From Prorocentrum cordatum (Eukaryota; Sar; Dinophyceae; Prorocentrales; Prorocentraceae): DNA of 64,000 bases. The stretch covers positions 17,388-81,387 of the forward strand of contig CAUYUJ010000935.1 of NCBI GenBank assembly GCA_963575745.1, in the 5' to 3' direction. The translations under genes were made by a program, and so were the position numbers. This document shows, in pieces, positions 20,428-30,863 of this stretch (the first letter of the stretch is position 1; each line of letters starts with the position of its first letter). The notes under the pieces were generated by a model that saw nothing but the letters and a program-made list of their open reading frames with translations, was not told the DNA's origin and did no database searches.

Positions 20428-20629
20428 GGGGGAGCGTGAGACCCGGGTTTGCCAGGACTCGGGTTCGCCATCGTTTTTTGACGACCGCGCCTCGGATTTT
20501 GACGAGGAGGAGTTTCGTGGGATGTCTGCAGCGGGAGGCCTCGTCAAAATGCAGGCTCGGCCTCGTCATTTTTTGACGACTTCGTCGGGGATATCCGAGT
20601 CCCCTGTACCCAGGTCTTACGTCCCCTTG
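20428..20629. mobile_element. TIR element family 4, copy 1
   Basis: About 200 bp, over 90 percent identical by eye to 38076-38278. Imperfect TIRs are GGGGGAGCGTGAGACCCGGG and the inverse of GGGGACGTAAGACCTGGG. The interior includes TTTTGACGAGGAGGAGTTTC and its partial inverse. The ends carry GTRAGAC, a donor-like word on both strands. Next to it, the segment GCGGGGGCTTCGCATCCCCC is duplicated at about 20388 and 20709. Confidence 0.75.
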
Positions 20630-20754
20630 ATCCCCGCCGCCAGGGCCGGCCCGCCGGCCGGCTTCGAGCGAGTCTCCGTCCGAGTCCGTGCTCTCCCCGT
20701 CCGCCCACGGGGGCTTCGCATCCCCCCGCGACCAGAATGCGAAAGGATGGTCCA

Positions 20755-21600
20755 AGACGCTCCCAAGCAGCCCAAGTCAGCCTTCCGGCGGCTCTCGAGG
20801 CTCCCAGGTGGCCTCCAAGAGACCCCAAGAGAGGTCCGAGAGGCGTCCCGGGACGGCCCGAAGAGGTCAAAATCGTAGATGTTCATTGGTTGTGGTTCCA
20901 TGTGTTTGGCCTCTCGCGTTTTCGAGCATCCAATGGCCCAAGAGAGCCGAAGAGGCTCCCAAGACCGCCCCAAGACCACCCAAGAGACCCTCAGGACGGC
21001 CCCAAGACGGGCCAAGAAAGCTCCAAGACTGCCGAAGAGGCGCCCAGGACAGCCCCAGACCACCCCAGCACAGGTCCAAGATGGGCCCAAGAGCGGGAGC
21101 AGGAGGCTTCCAGAGACCTCCGAGATGCCTCTAGGACCAGCCAGAGGCCCCCAACACACCCCCGATCCCTGAGAGGCTCCAAAAAGACCCCGACGAGGCT
21201 CCAAGAACAGCCCAAGAGAGCTGCGAGAGCCGTCCCGAGAGAGCCCAAAGAGTGTAAAATCGTTGATTTCCAATGGTTTTGTCCTATGTGTTTCGCCTTC
21301 TCACGTTTTCCCGCTTCCATTTCGGAATTTGAGCCCCAAAAGGAAATTCTCAGAATTTGTTGTTCAAAGTGGAACTCCTATAGGGGGTCCTACACATCCC
21401 CTGACATCTGGCCGGTACCGCGCCTCCCGGCTTCCCGGGGGGGCCCCAAGACGCCCAAGGACAGACCAAGACGACCCCAAGGAGCCCCCAGAACGTAAAG
21501 AACGGTCCAACACGCCCCCGCGCAGCCCGAGACACCTTTCCAACAGCTCTCCAGGCCTCCAGGGAGGCCTCCAGAACCCCCAGGGGAGATCATGCTACGC
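20755..21600. repeat. CCCAAGACGG-type degenerate arrays
   Basis: Words such as CCCAAGAGGCC, CCCAAGACGGC and GGCTCCAAGA recur about every 10-30 bases at 20755-20870, 20930-21260 and 21430-21590. They are separated by short AT-richer spacers ATCGTAGATG and AATCGTTGATTTCC that resemble each other. Frames through it are proline/arginine-rich and not genes. Confidence 0.8.
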
Positions 21601-23010
21601 ATGGAACGAATTCAAGGAAAATCAATTGCAGTGGATCCGTGAGTGGATCAATCTTGATTGATGAGGCTATGATGCCTCTTTTGATTTTGAGCCGGCTATG
21701 ATGCCCGCTCGTGCCCACCCCGTCCCGTCTTCAGGGACTTCGCATCCCCCTATGATGGTAGGATGGGAAGACGGGCCGCCGCCCCTGGCACTGCACGTAC
21801 GGTGCCAGGTTTGTGGGGATTTGGTTCGACCCCCGCAGTTCCAATGATGGAAACTGCGAGGGGTGTGAGGCCTCATGGTGGTCCTCACTGGTAAGGCCTA
21901 TGATGGTCCTCACCGGGGGGGGAGAGGGCAAGGGCGGACGTCCACCAACAACGTTCGTCGTGCTCATCCTCCATGAGGCCGAGGTGCTGCTCGCACTGCC
22001 TGTATCGCGGCTCCGATGGGGTGGAGACCAGGAGGAGGAGAAGGAGGAGGAGGACGACGACGACGAGAAAGTTGAGTTCAATGAACAAATTGAGCGCGAA
22101 GGCCTATGATGGTCCTTCTTCCCAAAACGAGCCTTGCTGATGGCCCCGAATTGGGTGCGAGGTGCCTATGATGGCCCCTCTGGTTGCCTATGATGGCGGC
22201 ACTGGACGACCGGCAGGGGACTGAGTCCCGTTCACGGTCCATTAGGGGAGAGCATGCTACGCATGGAATGAATTCAATGAAAATCAATTGCAGTGGATCC
22301 GTGAGTGGATCAATCTTGATTGATGAGGCTATGATGCCTCTTTTGATTTTGAGCCGGCTATGATGCCCGCTCGTGCCCACCCCGTCCCGTCTTCAGGGAC
22401 TTCGCATCCCCCTATGATGGTAGGATGGGAAGACGGGCCGCCGCCCCTGGCACTGCACGTTCGGTGCCAGGTTTGTGGGGATTTGGTTCGAGGGGTGTGA
22501 GGCCTCACTGGTGTGTCCTCACTGGTAAGGCCTATGATGGTCCTCACCGGGGGGGGAGAGGGCAAGGGCGGACGTCCACCAACAACGTTCGTCGTGCTCA
22601 TCCTCCATGAGGTCGAGGTGCTGCTCGCACTGCCTGTATCGTGGCTCCGATGGGGTGGAGACCAGGAGGAGGAGAAGGAGGAGGAGGACGACGACGACGA
22701 CGAGAAAGTTGAGTTCAATGAACAAATTGAGCGCGAAGGCCTATGATGGTCCTTCTTCCCAAAACGAGCCTTGCTGATGGCCCCGAATTGGGTGCGAGGT
22801 GCCTATGATGGCCCGTCTGGTTGCCTATGGTGGCGGCACTGGGCGACCGGCAGGGGACTGAGTCCCGTTCACGGTCCATTAGGGGAGAGCATGCTACGCA
22901 TGGCATGAATTCAATGAAAATCAATTGCAGTGGATCCGTGAGTGGATCAATCTTGATTGATGAGGCTATGATGCCTCTTTTGATTTTGAGCCGGCTATGA
23001 TGCCCAGGAA
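21591..23010. repeat. tandem duplication of about 640-660 bp, 2.2 copies
   Basis: CATGCTACGCATGG starts copies at 21591, 22253 and 22890. Copies are nearly identical; copy 2 lacks about 29 bases near 21832-21860 (the stretch around TTCCAATGATGGAAACTGCG). The copies are dotted with CTATGATGGTCC/CTATGATGCC words and carry a GAGGAGGACGACGACG tract. The third copy stops at about 23010. Confidence 0.92.
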
Positions 23011-23412
23011 GGTCCCACCCCTGAGGGGCCCGGCTAACAAAACCCGCTAGGCACCAACAAAAACAACGCCGAACAGCGCAGAGGAATTGGAAAACATTGA
23101 AATCCCACAGTTCTTTGTTTTTCAAGTTTTCCCCTTGGTCTATTCTTGTACAACAGACCACAATTCAGACCCCCCTCGCCTCCTTAAAAAAAGCCTGGAA
23201 GCCTTTGAGGCCCCCAAATCGTTGAATACCTAAAGGAAGTGAATGGTTTCTGCGTTTCCGCACCTTCCTTTCGATACGATTCCGAGGCTTGCGCAGGGGC
23301 CCCAAGGGAGTCCCTGGACGCAAGAAGCGACCAAAGTGACATTACATGAGTTAGCCTATCAAGCCTAGCTAGAGCTCGAGCGCGAGCGAAGCGCGCGCGA
23401 TGGTTCTAGTGT

Positions 23413-23414
23413 GT

Positions 23415-23459
<45 letters not shown>

Positions 23460-23677
23460 CACATTCATCTATAGGAAACGCCATTAACAGACCTTCCTTC
23501 TTGGATCGGCGTTGAGCCCCCACTAGCGGCTCTTCTGGCGCCGCCCCGAGGAGGAGGAGGAAAAGGAAAAAGGCGGCGGAAAGTGAGAAGGCCGATGACG
23601 AGGAAAACGAAAACGAGGACGGCAGCGAAGACGAGGCGACGTTCATTAGCCAGGAGGGGGGTGACGACGACGACGAC

Positions 23678-23709
<32 letters not shown>

Positions 23710-23765
23710 CGACGGAAAAGGCGACGACGATGATGACGAGGACGAGGACGAGGACAGGGGTGGGA
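23413..23765. repeat. AT tract and GAC/GAG tract
   Basis: TA repeats at 23413-23466. GAC/GAG repeats at 23590-23765 encode Asp/Glu runs only because of the repeat. Confidence 0.9.
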
Positions 23766-24034
23766 CCCCCCCCCCTCCTCGATCCTTAGGGGAACAAGAG
23801 AGCGCCCCTACCCCTGCCGGGCCATCCTCCCCCGACGGGGGGGGGGCAGGTGGTGGTGGGGGCACACCTGTCTGAGCCGCGCGCTCGCCAAACATCCTCG
23901 CAGTGAGGTCTCCAGGGGGGGGGGGGGGGCAGGCGTGGGGGCGAGGATGGGGGGGGGGGAGGTGCTCTCTCTCTCTGCCCCCGGATCCCCGCTCCGCCCC
24001 CTCCCCCCGCTCCCTGGGACGGCCGCCCCGCCAG

Positions 24035-24141
24035 GATTACCTCTGTGGCCGCTGGGGGGCCCTGGGGCTGCCGGCGGACGCCTCCGTCGGGGGCTGCGCC
24101 GTGGCGTCCATGCGCGTGGCGCTCATGGCGCCCTGGAGGGG
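24035..24141 (+). CDS. candidate exon E, unrecognised
   Basis: After CGCCCCGCCAG the phase-0 frame reads DYLCGRWGALGLPADASVGG, then CAVASMRVALMAPWR. A GTGTGG donor-like site follows at 24142. The TIR element at 24154 is inserted just downstream, in what would be the intron. It could be a later exon of the gene with exons A-C, but the distance (11 kb) makes this only a possibility. Confidence 0.42.
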
Positions 24142-24153
24142 GTGTGGTGGACG

Positions 24154-24345
24154 GGGGCGGAAAAGAGGGGGGTGATGACTAGGGGGGGGTGGATATCATG
24201 GCGGGGGCCATGACATTTCCCCAGATTTCATGGCGCCTTTTCTTATTTCATTACGTCCTTGGCCCCCCCGCTGGGCCGCGCACATGCCGCCGGTCATGAT
24301 TTGCACCCCCCCCTCTTGGACACCCTCCTCTTGGCCGCTCCCGAG
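24154..24345. mobile_element. TIR element family 2, copy 2, with target duplication
   Basis: Second copy of 8269-8457. GGTGGACG flanks it on both sides (24146-24153 and 24346-24353), followed in each case by G residues, so the target duplication is at least 8 bp. TIRs are about 37 bp and imperfect. Confidence 0.78.
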
Positions 24346-24519
24346 GGTGGACGGGGGAGAGAAGGGAGGCGGAGGAGGAGGAGGAGGAGGGGGAGGAGGA
24401 GGAGGAGGACCAGAGCAAACCCAAGACTCGTCAACGATGTTGGAATGCACCCTCCCTCCAAGCTCCCTCTCCACGGGCCCCATAACAGGGCTCGTTGCCT
24501 TGTTGGGGCCAGCCGTGTG

Positions 24520-24875
24520 AAAATCTTCCAGCGTGCCAAAAACACCATTGTCAGGACTTCAACGCCGCGAGTTATCCTGACTGTTACAGCTAGGCGATCC
24601 TGAATTGCGCCAGAACGCAATTATTGCAAAGCTAACACCGCGAGTCCAGGTATATGCTGCGCCATGGCAATCCTGAACCGTTTCAAAACACCAGTTCTGG
24701 TACATGCATCATGAGAACCAGTGAAGCTCTTGCAAATGTTTGAGACGAATGTGCGCGGCGCTAGGGCGAGGGCCACATGTTGGAAAGGAATCGCCTTCAC
24801 TTTGTGAAGCTCTTGCTATTGATAAGATGAATGCGCGCGGCGCTCAGGCGAGATTGGCGCAAAGTCCATTGACAA
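24520..24875 (-). repeat. composite dispersed repeat, inverted copy
   Basis: The reverse complement carries CCAACATGTGG, CTCGCCCTAGCGCCGCGCACATTC and the GACAATGGTGTTTTTGGCA part of the family at 2219-2740. Confidence 0.65.
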
Positions 24876-24959
24876 CGACTGCGTAACTGGCTAGAACCTG
24901 AGCGCGCGCGCGTAGCACGCGCGTGGTTCCATGCGCGTGCTCAGGTGGATAATGTGGAA

Positions 24960-25564
24960 TGTAATTAGTGGGGTGTAGTATAGTGTATGTATTTGTGTGT
25001 GCATGTGTATGTGTATGTGTGCATGAACACATTGATGCATGTATAGTTATATTTGTATGCATGTGTGTATGCGTGTATGCATGTAGGTATACATGCATGT
25101 GTTTATGACATGTAATGTGACATATTGTAATGTAGTGTAGTGTACTGTAATGTCATGGTTTGCAGTGACATGGAATGTAATGTAACTCAAGTAATGTAAC
25201 GCGTATGTGTATGTATGTATGTATGTGTGTGTATGTATGTGTGTGTATGTATGCATGTATGTATGTGTGTGTGTTTATGTATGTATGTGTGTAATGTATG
25301 TGTGTATGTATGTATACATGTATGCATGTATGCATGTATGTATGTATGTATGTATGTATGTGTGTGTATGTATGTGTGTGTATGCATGCATGCATGCATG
25401 CATGTATGCATGTATGCATGGATGCATGGATGCATGGATGCATGTATGCATGTATGCATGTATGCATGTATGCATGTATGCATGTCTGTATGTATGTATG
25501 TATGTATGTATGTATGTATGTATGTATGTATGTATGTATGTATGTATGTATGTATGTATGTATG

Positions 25565-25595
<31 letters not shown>

Positions 25596-25748
25596 TGTAT
25601 GTAATGTGTGTAATGTATGTATGTATGTATGTATGTATGTATGTATGTATGTATGTATGTATGTATGTATGTATGTATGTATGCACGTTCGTACGTACGT
25701 ATGTACGTACGTATGTATGTATGTATGTATGTATGTATGTATGTATGT
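24960..25748. repeat. TATG tetranucleotide microsatellite
   Basis: GTGTATG-rich sequence becomes an almost pure TATG array (25200-25748) with TGCATGCA variants at 25380-25480 and a TACGTACG variant near 25690. Confidence 0.97.
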
Positions 25749-25819
25749 TCCTCTATTCCAGCCTGTTCCCTTATTCAGAGAAACGACCTGATAAAACTCC
25801 GGGTGCGTCTGGGTGGCGT

Positions 25820-26187
25820 GAGTCGCGAGCGCCCCAGGAGGGCCCAAGACGGCCCCAGATGGCCCCGAGACGGCCCCGGATGGCCCCAGGAGTCTTCAGG
25901 AAGGCCCGATGAGCGCCCCAGGAGGCCACGATGGGCCCAAGACGGGCCCAAGATGGTTGCTTGACGGCCCAACGTGCCCCCAGATGGCCCAAGAGAGCTC
26001 GAAGACAACTCCGAATAGGCCCCCAGGGGACACAAATTATACGGTTTCTTGAGATGTAGGTGCCTTTTTCGCATACTCGGCTTCCCGGTCTCCAGAGCGC
26101 TCAAGACGGCCGAAGAGGCCCCCGAGATCGCGCCAAGACGGCTCAATAGGCGCCCAAAAGAGCCCCAAGACGAGACCAGGACTGCCC
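25820..26187. repeat. CCCAAGACGG-type array
   Basis: Same family as at 20755. It ends abruptly where the DinoSL relict begins at 26188. Confidence 0.8.
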
Positions 26188-26224
26188 TCCGTAGCCATTG
26201 TGGCTCAAGCGTTGTTGGCTCAAG
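26188..26224 (+). other. tandem relict spliced leader (DinoSL)
   Basis: 26188-26209 matches the 22-base dinoflagellate spliced leader with one mismatch: TCCGTAGCC, then ATTGTGG in place of ATTTTGG, then CTCAAG. It is followed at once by CGTTGTTGGCTCAAG (26210-26224), a 12-of-15 match to the leader's 3' part. A full leader followed by a shortened one is the arrangement described for mRNAs that were trans-spliced, retroposed and trans-spliced again. It is not an SL RNA gene, because no GTA donor follows the CAAG. Downstream sequence to about 26580 should derive from the mRNA; a short frame (26198-26506) exists but I do not recognise it. Confidence 0.8.
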
Positions 26225-26579
26225 GGCAGTGCTGTATCAAGGCACGCAGTCGCCCTGGCACGAAGCAGGTTCGCACACCGTGTTCCAGCGCTCGACCAGG
26301 GTGATGCGGGCCAAAGGGTCTACGCTTCGTTGCCGTGGCCGCCTCAGCAAATGGGAGTTGATCAAGACATCAGCCGACCACCGAGGCCTACGAGACGAAG
26401 GTGGATGAAAGGTGAAACCAATATTCGAAGATGTGCCGCCGAGAGCGGCGCGGGGAAATGCATCGCAGTTGCAAGTGTCAGGGCAGCGTGGATGCTGTTT
26501 CGATGAAGTGTTTACTCCCATATCATCACCGAAAGATCGAGAGTGTCCGAGCAGATGCATTACAACAGGAGACCCCGTG

Positions 26580-27230
26580 TGGAGAGCTTACCGGCGACGC
26601 GGTCACCTCGGGCGCGTGCCTGAGCGCCACGCGACTCTGCAACGGGCTTGCCTGTCTTTAGTGCAGAATCGGGCGTGACGGATTACGCTGCGCCGCTTGT
26701 CCATTGGTCGTGGCAGTGTCGTCTCACATGGTGTTTTGCGCGCCATATTTGAAGCAAGTCTTGATCTCTCTCTTGCTCTCTCGGCCCCATCTTGGCAGGT
26801 GGATTTGAGGTCGCCACCGAAGACCCCCGAGACATCCGTGCAGAGAGCTTATCGGCGACGCGGTCACCTCGGGCACGTGCCTGAGCGCCACGCGACTCTG
26901 CAACGGGCCTGCCTGTTCTCTCAGTGCCCGAAGTTTGTGTTGGCTGCCTTGAGTGCAGAATCGGGCGTGACGGATCACGCTGCGCCCCTTGTCCATTGGT
27001 CGTGACAGTGTCGTCTCACACGGCGCTTTGCGCGCCATATTTGAGGCAAGTCGTGATCTCTCTCTTGCTCTCTCGGCCCCATCGTGGCAGGTGGATTTGA
27101 GGTCGCCACAGAAGACCCCGGAGACCTCCGTGCGGAGAGCTTACTGGCGACGCGGTCGCTTCGGGCACGTTCCCACCCAAGCGCCCAAGCGCCACGCGAC
27201 TCCGTAACGGGCCGGCCTGTCCTCTCTCTC
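26580..27230. repeat. 292-bp tandem repeat, about 2.3 copies
   Basis: GGGCGTGACGG starts units at 26671 and 26963, and the CGGCGACGCGGTCAC word recurs in each. A partial unit precedes (26580-26670) and a divergent one ends near 27230. Just after, at 27355-27460, GCGACTGGAAGTCG recurs three times. Confidence 0.88.
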
Positions 27231-27826
27231 GCGGCCCCTTGGCTCGGCCAGCTGAGGCGGCGAGCGCTGCCTTGGCGCGCGGTTCCGCGAATGCTCCTGT
27301 AATGCATAGTTGCATTCATGGCCGTGCCAGGCTTCGGCACAGGGCTACCGACTCGGCTCTACCACAGCGACTGGAAGTCGTCGGGCGAAGGCCCCTTTAG
27401 TCTGACAGGTGACTGGAAGTCGTCGGTCTCGGCTCTACCCCAGCGACTGGAAGTCGATTTCTCTTGTAATGGTCACCATCAACTCCTGTCATTACGCTAT
27501 GATGCAACGAACTTGCAGTTTTTGCTCAGCCCTCACGAAGTCGGCCACGGAGGCTGCTGCTCTCTCCCTTCGGTGGCGAACGCAGCATTTCGCGGGGGCC
27601 GAATATTCGCAGCCTGCTGAGCGGCCGCATCACCTGACCGATGTGCGGAGCCTTGCGGCAGGCCTCGGCCTCTAGCGGCTCTCCAGAGCTGTTCCAAACC
27701 CTTCTTGGTTGGGCAGTCGTTTGGAACAGAGCACTGCAGTCGCGTCCCTCTTCTCCTCCTCCCGCTTCCCGCTTCCTGCCCCCCGCCTCCCGCCCTCCCT
27801 CCTGCTTGTCTCCGCTTGTCGGCCGC

Positions 27827-28460
27827 GATCTGCGAAACCGTCGCCACGTTCGAGGGCTGCTGGTGGGTCCAGCGGAGTGAGGCACCGCGCAGACCTGAGG
27901 TAGACCTCGCCGTCCTTGGGGGGCTGCGATCTGCGAAACCGTCGCCACTTTCGAGGACTAGTGGTGGGTCCAGCGGAGTGAGGCACCGCGCAGACCTGAG
28001 GTAGACATCGCCGTCCTTGGGCGGTTGCGGTCTGCGAATGTGTCGCCACTTTCGAGTTCTGGTGGTGGGTCCAGCGGGGTGAGGCACCGCGCAGACTTGA
28101 GGTAGACCTCGCCGTTCCTGGGGGTCTGCGGTCTGCGAAATTGTCGCCACTTTCGAGGGTTGTTGGTGTGTCCAGCGGAGCGCACCGCGCAGACCTGAGG
28201 TAGACCCCGCCGCCCTTGGGGAGCTGCGATCTGCGAAACCGTCGCCACTTTCGAGGGCTGCTGGTGGATCCAGCGGAGTGAGGCACCGCGCAGATTTGAG
28301 CGAGACCTCCCCGTCCCTGGGGGGCTGTGATCTGCGAAACTGTCGCCACGTTCGAGGGCTGCTGGTGGGCTCACCACTTTCGAAGGCTGCTGGTGGGTCC
28401 AGCGGAGTGAGGCTCTGCGCGGACTTGAGCTGGACCTCGCCGTCCTTGGGCGGCCGTGTC
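27827..28460. repeat. 101-bp tandem repeat, about 6.4 copies
   Basis: GATCTGCGAAACCGTCGCCA starts units at 27827, 27928, 28029, 28130, 28228 and 28329, with a partial unit to 28460; one unit is 98 bp. On the minus strand all three frames are free of stops, so a 335-codon frame (28540 down to 27533) runs through the array, reading successive units in successive frames. No flanking evidence that it is expressed. Confidence 0.93.
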
Positions 28461-28469
28461 ATGTTGCTG

Positions 28470-29235
28470 CTGCCCCGCCGACGGTTGAAGCCCCGTGCCC
28501 ACAGTCTCTGTTGGACCTTGCGTCTTCCTGAGCGACTCATGGATTCACTTAGTTACTCAACGCTTTTCCCTTGATTGGGGACCTGCGAACCTTCCGAGTG
28601 CAGCTCGCAGAAGTATATGCGTCCATGTCATGTCGCCGCCTTCTCGTCAAATCTCCCAAGCCACTCCTGCTCCGCATTGCGCAGGGGTTGGGTACGTCGC
28701 AAGGGTAATTATGTCAGAGAGCATTGCGTACCACAAAGTTGGTGATCTTGTCTGTGCTCTGGAGGTACACATGTGGGTGGACTCCAATCGGCCCCCAAGA
28801 GGCCCGAAGAAGTCCCCAAGAGGCCCCCATGAAGCCCCATTACGGTGACCACGACAGCTTGCTCATGTCGTTGCAACATTCTTTTGGCGCGGTTCCCCAA
28901 GTGTCTGTTGACCTCGTAATTATCTTGCTTGGTTCGGTTAGGAGTAAGCAGTGGTGCGCGGCGAGTCCGTGGTGGTTTGTTAGATTGCCAGGGCTCATAA
29001 GAATCTTGCAGGGCTGATGGCCGCAGGAATCTGCGATGTCCTGAAGCACTTGCCAGCACTGTGGCAGCCACAGTCGCGGGCCAGATTCTGGTTGACATAT
29101 CAAAGTTTGACCCAAACAGTAGCGTGTGTTTGCTTGCTGCGGCCTCGCTAGAATTTGAATTCGGCATCGCACGGTAACTGACCTGCCCTTTTGGTTGGCA
29201 CTTCAGCTGCTCGCTGGAGCACCTAACAAAAAATA
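28470..29235. other. unique sequence without a supported gene
   Basis: AT-richer than its surroundings. Short frames on both strands overlap without a clear winner, and I see no splice-consistent exon. Confidence 0.4.
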
Positions 29236-29239
29236 AGCA

Positions 29240-29505
29240 AAACTAGCCTAGGACGGCCCAAGAGGGGCCCAAGACGGCCCCAAGACATTCCACGATGGCA
29301 CCCCGGAGGGGCTCCAGACGGCACAGGAGGGCAGCAAGATAGCCCAACAGGGCCCCCAGACCGTCCCAGAACAGCCCCAAAAGGCCCACAGGATGCCCCA
29401 GAGGGACCACGACGGCCCCAGATGGCCCCAAGAAGGCCCAGGAGGCCCGCAAGATTGCATAAGAACGGTCCCAAGAGACCCCAAAGAGAGCCCATTCGGA
29501 ATCCT
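29240..29505. repeat. CCCAAGACGG-type array
   Basis: Words GGCCCAAGACGGCCCCAAGA, CCCCAGATGG and similar. Same family as 20755, 25820 and 30160. Confidence 0.8.
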
Positions 29506-29526
29506 GCATTAGTACGGCGATGGTCA

Positions 29527-29527
<1 letters not shown>

Positions 29528-29574
<47 letters not shown>

Positions 29575-29658
29575 GTATATAGAGAGATACATACATACAT
29601 GCACATATACATACATACATGCATACATGCATGCATACATACATGCAGATTTACACAC

Positions 29659-29701
<43 letters not shown>

Positions 29702-30115
29702 TACGCATACGCATACGCATACGCATACGCATACGCATACGCATACGCATACACATACACATACACATGCACATACACATACACATACACATACCTACAT
29801 ACATACATGCATGCATACACAGACACACATACATACATAAACGTGTGTGATTGTGGAACACAGGTTTGTATTATATATGGATATATATATAGATATATGC
29901 ATATATACATGTGTGTATATATACGCATACGTGTGTCTAACTATATGGTTTGGAGTGTATGTATGGATGCACATGTATACATATGGATATATAAAGATAC
30001 ATGTGTAGGGATATGATTATACACTCATACACTATACAGGTATATGTGTGTATACTGTTTGTATGTAAATACAGAAATATATTAGTTGTGTATGTGTGTG
30101 TATGTGTATACACTC
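29528..30115. repeat. CT, TA, CATACA and CATACG microsatellites
   Basis: CT run (29528-29558), TA run, then CATACA/CATACG hexamer-like arrays to about 29840, and TATG-rich sequence to 30115. Confidence 0.95.
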
Positions 30116-30159
30116 TCACTCACTCTCTTTCTTTCTGGGGCCAAGACCAGTTGCTTTGA

Positions 30160-30744
30160 ACTCCTGACCGTGGCCCAGGAGACTTTCCAAGGTGGAACCC
30201 AGACGGCCCAAGAGGGTCCAGGACGGCCCTGGAGCGCGCCCAGATGGCCCCAGATGGCCTCCAGACCGCCACAGACATCTCAACATGGCCCCAAAAGATC
30301 CCCCGGAAGCCTGTGATAGATCTACGCTTTTCCAGATCAGGTCTCGCCTCATCGCTTCCGAGGGGCCTCTGCAGTCTCAAGATGGTCGAAAAATGGCCCT
30401 AGAGGAGCCCCGGGAACGCCCAAGACGGTCAACTAGAGCCCCGAAGACCGTTCAAGATAGTTCCGGGACGGCCTTCGGGGCCGCCAAGACGGCTCCAGAT
30501 AGCCTCCAGACAGCCCCGGACAGCTTAAGATGTCCACCAGACGGCCCAAGAAGGATCCCGCGAGGCTCCCAAGAGACTTCCACGAGGGAAGGCGAAATTC
30601 TTGGAAAGAAAGCGAGCGAAAACCATACGTTTGTCAAGATGTTGCCATATCGGTTCCGAGGAGCCTCTGATGCCCCAGGATGGTCCAACAACGGCCGTCG
30701 AGGAGCCCCAGGAAGGCCCCAGACGGTCGACTGGAGCCCCCGAG
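30160..30744. repeat. CCCAAGACGG-type array, two modules
   Basis: Each module begins near CGCTTCCGAGGGGCCTCTG or CGGTTCCGAGGAGCCTCTGA and runs through GACGGTCGACTGGAGCCCC and GACAGCCCCGGACAGC. The second module is cut at the retrocopy insertion point (30745-30760); its right half resumes at 32567. Confidence 0.8.
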
Positions 30745-30762
30745 ACCCTTCAAGTAGCTCGT

Positions 30763-30784
30763 TCCGTAGCCAGTTTGGCTTCAG
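30763..30784 (+). other. relict spliced leader (DinoSL)
   Basis: TCCGTAGCC, then AGTTTGGCT, then TCAG: 19 of 22 positions agree with the dinoflagellate leader. It stands two bases after the left target duplication and about 80 bases before the start codon, exactly where a capped leader should be in a retroposed mRNA. Its terminal AG could serve again as a trans-splice acceptor. Confidence 0.82.
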
Positions 30785-30863
30785 ACATTTGCGATCGAGT
30801 CTCATCGCCCGAGACCCAGCACAGCCTGCCAATCGAAATCATACTCGCGGACCTTGTCTCTAG

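Noticed and set aside
21680-22990. TTTTGAGCCGGCTATGATGCC words as inverted spliced leaders
   Set aside because: Only a weak partial resemblance to the reverse complement of the leader, and they belong to a tandem duplication.
25207-25912. Cys/Tyr/Val-rich frames resembling cysteine-rich peptides
   Set aside because: Translation of the TATG microsatellite.
26188-26224. Functional SL RNA gene
   Set aside because: The leader is followed by CGTTG rather than the GT donor needed for trans-splicing, and a second partial leader follows.
27827-28460. CRISPR-like array
   Set aside because: Units of 101 bp are conserved over their full length; there are no short repeats alternating with unique spacers.
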